Of a stretch of 32,156 bases of DNA, positions 31,161 through 32,156 are shown one piece after another. The stretch spans positions 1-32,156 of the forward strand of contig JAIPHC010000005.1 in NCBI GenBank assembly GCA_021735405.1, given 5' to 3'. A program made the position numbers and the translations under genes. Positions within the stretch are counted from its first letter, which is position 1. Every line of letters begins with the position of its first letter. The stretch comes from Candidatus Omnitrophota bacterium. GTDB taxonomy: Bacteria; Omnitrophota; Gorgyraeia; Duberdicusellales; 4484-171. The notes below the pieces were generated by a model, which saw only the letters and a list, made by a program, of their open reading frames with translations, was not told the DNA's origin and ran no database searches.

Positions 31161-31682
31161 ATGCAAATCCAAGAAATAATAATTTTAGGTTTGCTTAAAG
31201 AATCATCCCGCCACGGTTACGAAATAAAAAAAATCGCTAAAGAAAGATTGGGTATATTTAGTTCTTTGGAAAATAAATCATTTTATTACCCCCTTAAAAT
31301 AATGGAAGAAAAAGGGTTCATAACTAAGAAAAAAAGCCAGAGCCGGGAGGGCCCGTCCCGCTATATCTATTCAATAACCGAGGAAGGTAAAAAGGAATTT
31401 TCAAGCCTTGCCTTAAAAACTCTTATGTCCCAAAAACGCCCTTTTATAGATATAGATATTCCTTTATATTTTTTACCCTATTTGGAAAAAAAAGAAGTTT
31501 TGTCCCGCCTCAGGCTGAGAAAAAGATTTCTTGAAAAAGTAAAAGAGTGGCTTGCTGACAACCTCGAACTGCCAAAAAAATTTCCAATTCACCAACGGAT
31601 GCTTCTCCGGCATCATCAAAACCTTCTTAATGCCGAAGAAGGTTTCATCGAAAACATCATAGAAATTATAAAAAACTATTAA
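31161..31682 (+). CDS. PadR family transcriptional regulator
   Basis: 173 aa. The N-terminal winged helix is typical: LGLLKESSRHGYEIKKIAKER, then SFYYPLKIMEEKGFITKKK and PSRYIYSITEEGKKEF (residues 65-80). The C-terminal half (about 90-173) is helical and would form the dimer/ligand domain (RLRLRKRFLEKVKEWL, LLRHHQNLLNAEEGFIENII). The target is unknown. It sits 5 bp after accA, so control of accA or of an envelope gene is possible. Its stop codon is the outermost part of the palindromic element that follows. Confidence 0.9.
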   Translation: MQIQEIIILGLLKESSRHGYEIKKIAKERLGIFSSLENKSFYYPLKIMEEKGFITKKKSQSREGPSRYIYSITEEGKKEFSSLALKTLMSQKRPFIDIDIPLYFLPYLEKKEVLSRLRLRKRFLEKVKEWLADNLELPKKFPIHQRMLLRHHQNLLNAEEGFIENIIEIIKNY

Positions 31683-31816
31683 GGGGACGTTTCCCTCCTT
31701 TATAACCTTTTGCTGGACAAGAGGTTATAAACCCGCATTTTCCGTTTATTTCCGGAAAACGTTGCTTCATAACTCTTTTATCTGCAGTAACTTATAACAG
31801 AGGGAAACGTCCCCTT
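31681..31816. mobile_element. MITE-like palindromic element with 17-bp terminal inverted repeats
   Basis: Perfect 17-bp ends AAGGGGACGTTTCCCTC (31681-31697) and GAGGGAAACGTCCCCTT (31800-31816). TTAA occurs at both outer edges (31679-31682 and 31817-31820 as TTAA), possibly a target duplication. Inside are hairpins TTATAACCT/AGGTTATAA and TTTTCCG/CGGAAAA. No transposase is present. The insertion ends exactly at the padR stop codon. Confidence 0.65.
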
Positions 31817-31836
31817 TTAAGCAGAAGACAAGATAA

Positions 31837-31865
31837 TTGCAACTTAGCTCCAAAGGTGGTATATT
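31837..31865 (+). promoter_or_regulatory. Promoter of the prepilin gene
   Basis: -35 TTGCAA (31837-31842) and -10 TATATT (31860-31865) with a 17-bp spacer; the start near 31872 is just before the AAGGGAG ribosome-binding site (31873-31879), giving a very short leader. Confidence 0.65.
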
Positions 31866-31885
31866 TTAGATGAAGGGAGTTTTTT

Positions 31886-32156
31886 ATGGAAGTCAAAACA
31901 AGGAAATCGTTTACCTTAATAGAGCTAATGGTAGCTATTGCGATATTAACTCTATTAGCCACCAGTTTGCTTACCGCTTATAGTTCCTGTGTGTTTTTAA
32001 GCCTATCCAATAATAATTTAGCTAAAGCGGCAAATAATGCTCAACATGTTTTAGAAGAACTGGCTGCGGGGCCATATGATCAAATAACAACCCAGACTCA
32101 TTCTGGATTTAATAACTTAAGAAATGAAACCATAACAATTAACGTTACACCGGCAA
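31886..32156 (+). CDS. Type IV pilin-like / type II secretion pseudopilin (N-methylation motif), 3' end off window
   Basis: 90 codons are visible with no stop. A short basic leader (MEVKTRKS) precedes the prepilin motif FTLIELMVAIAILTLLATSLL, with Phe9 as the predicted mature N-terminus and Glu at +5. The residue before the cleavage site is Ser, where prepilin peptidase substrates usually have Gly. After the hydrophobic helix (to about residue 37) comes a polar stretch, VLEELAAGPYDQITTQTHSGF, resembling the GspI/GspJ minor pseudopilins. AAGGGAG precedes ATG by 6 bp. It probably begins a pilus or secretion operon to the right. Confidence 0.85.
   Translation, partial: MEVKTRKSFTLIELMVAIAILTLLATSLLTAYSSCVFLSLSNNNLAKAANNAQHVLEELAAGPYDQITTQTHSGFNNLRNETITINVTPA

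Overview
The window looks like the chromosomal replication-origin neighbourhood of an AT-rich, Gram-negative bacterium. It carries a YidC with the large periplasmic domain, a LysM/L,D-transpeptidase and a type IV prepilin. Gene order and style resemble little-studied candidate phyla such as Omnitrophota; that placement is inference only. The layout is strictly divergent: every gene from the left edge to dnaA is on the minus strand, and every gene from rpmH to the right edge is on the plus strand. This is the expected polarity of genes leaving an origin in both directions, so oriC most likely lies between dnaA and rpmH (about 19.56-19.96 kb).

Left arm, read away from the origin (minus strand): dnaA, dnaN, a short DciA-like gene, gyrB, gyrA, tRNA-Glu, a small membrane protein, glmS and rsmI. 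Next comes a pyrimidine operon (pyrR-pyrB-pyrC) with its own promoter and a PyrR-binding RNA hairpin abutting the pyrR ribosome-binding site. Beyond it are a PHP-domain endonuclease Q homologue, tRNA-Arg, a LOG-like nucleotide-binding protein, a dUTPase/dCTP-deaminase family protein, a zinc-ribbon membrane protein, a YjbQ protein, mutM and a pabB-pabC fusion that runs off the left edge. Endonuclease Q, the dUTPase-like protein and MutM together suggest a damaged-base and nucleotide-sanitation neighbourhood.

Right arm (plus strand): rpmH behind a duplicated 80-bp leader, then yidD and yidC with no rnpA between rpmH and yidD. A 680-bp gene-free stretch follows, built of CACGTG hexamers about 40 bp apart joined by self-complementary spacers, and it leads directly into parA-parB. 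CACGTG is the core of parS, so this is probably an unusual centromere array. After parAB come ndk, yicC, gmk and rpoZ, then a tRNA cluster (Cys, Leu, Val, Asp, Met). Within that cluster the 5' ends of tRNA-Leu and tRNA-Asp are duplicated upstream of the intact genes.

Interleaved with and beyond the tRNAs are a membrane-anchored BY-kinase-like protein whose three nucleotide-binding motifs are all degraded, a secreted coiled-coil protein, a divergent PAP2 protein, the L,D-transpeptidase, accA, a PadR regulator, a MITE-like palindromic element and the start of a prepilin gene. The most unusual features are the CACGTG hairpin array, the tRNA 5'-end duplications, the PyrR-binding loop at the pyrR Shine-Dalgarno, and substitutions at diagnostic positions of ParB (GGRR for GERR) and DnaA (KHHTN for RDHTT).
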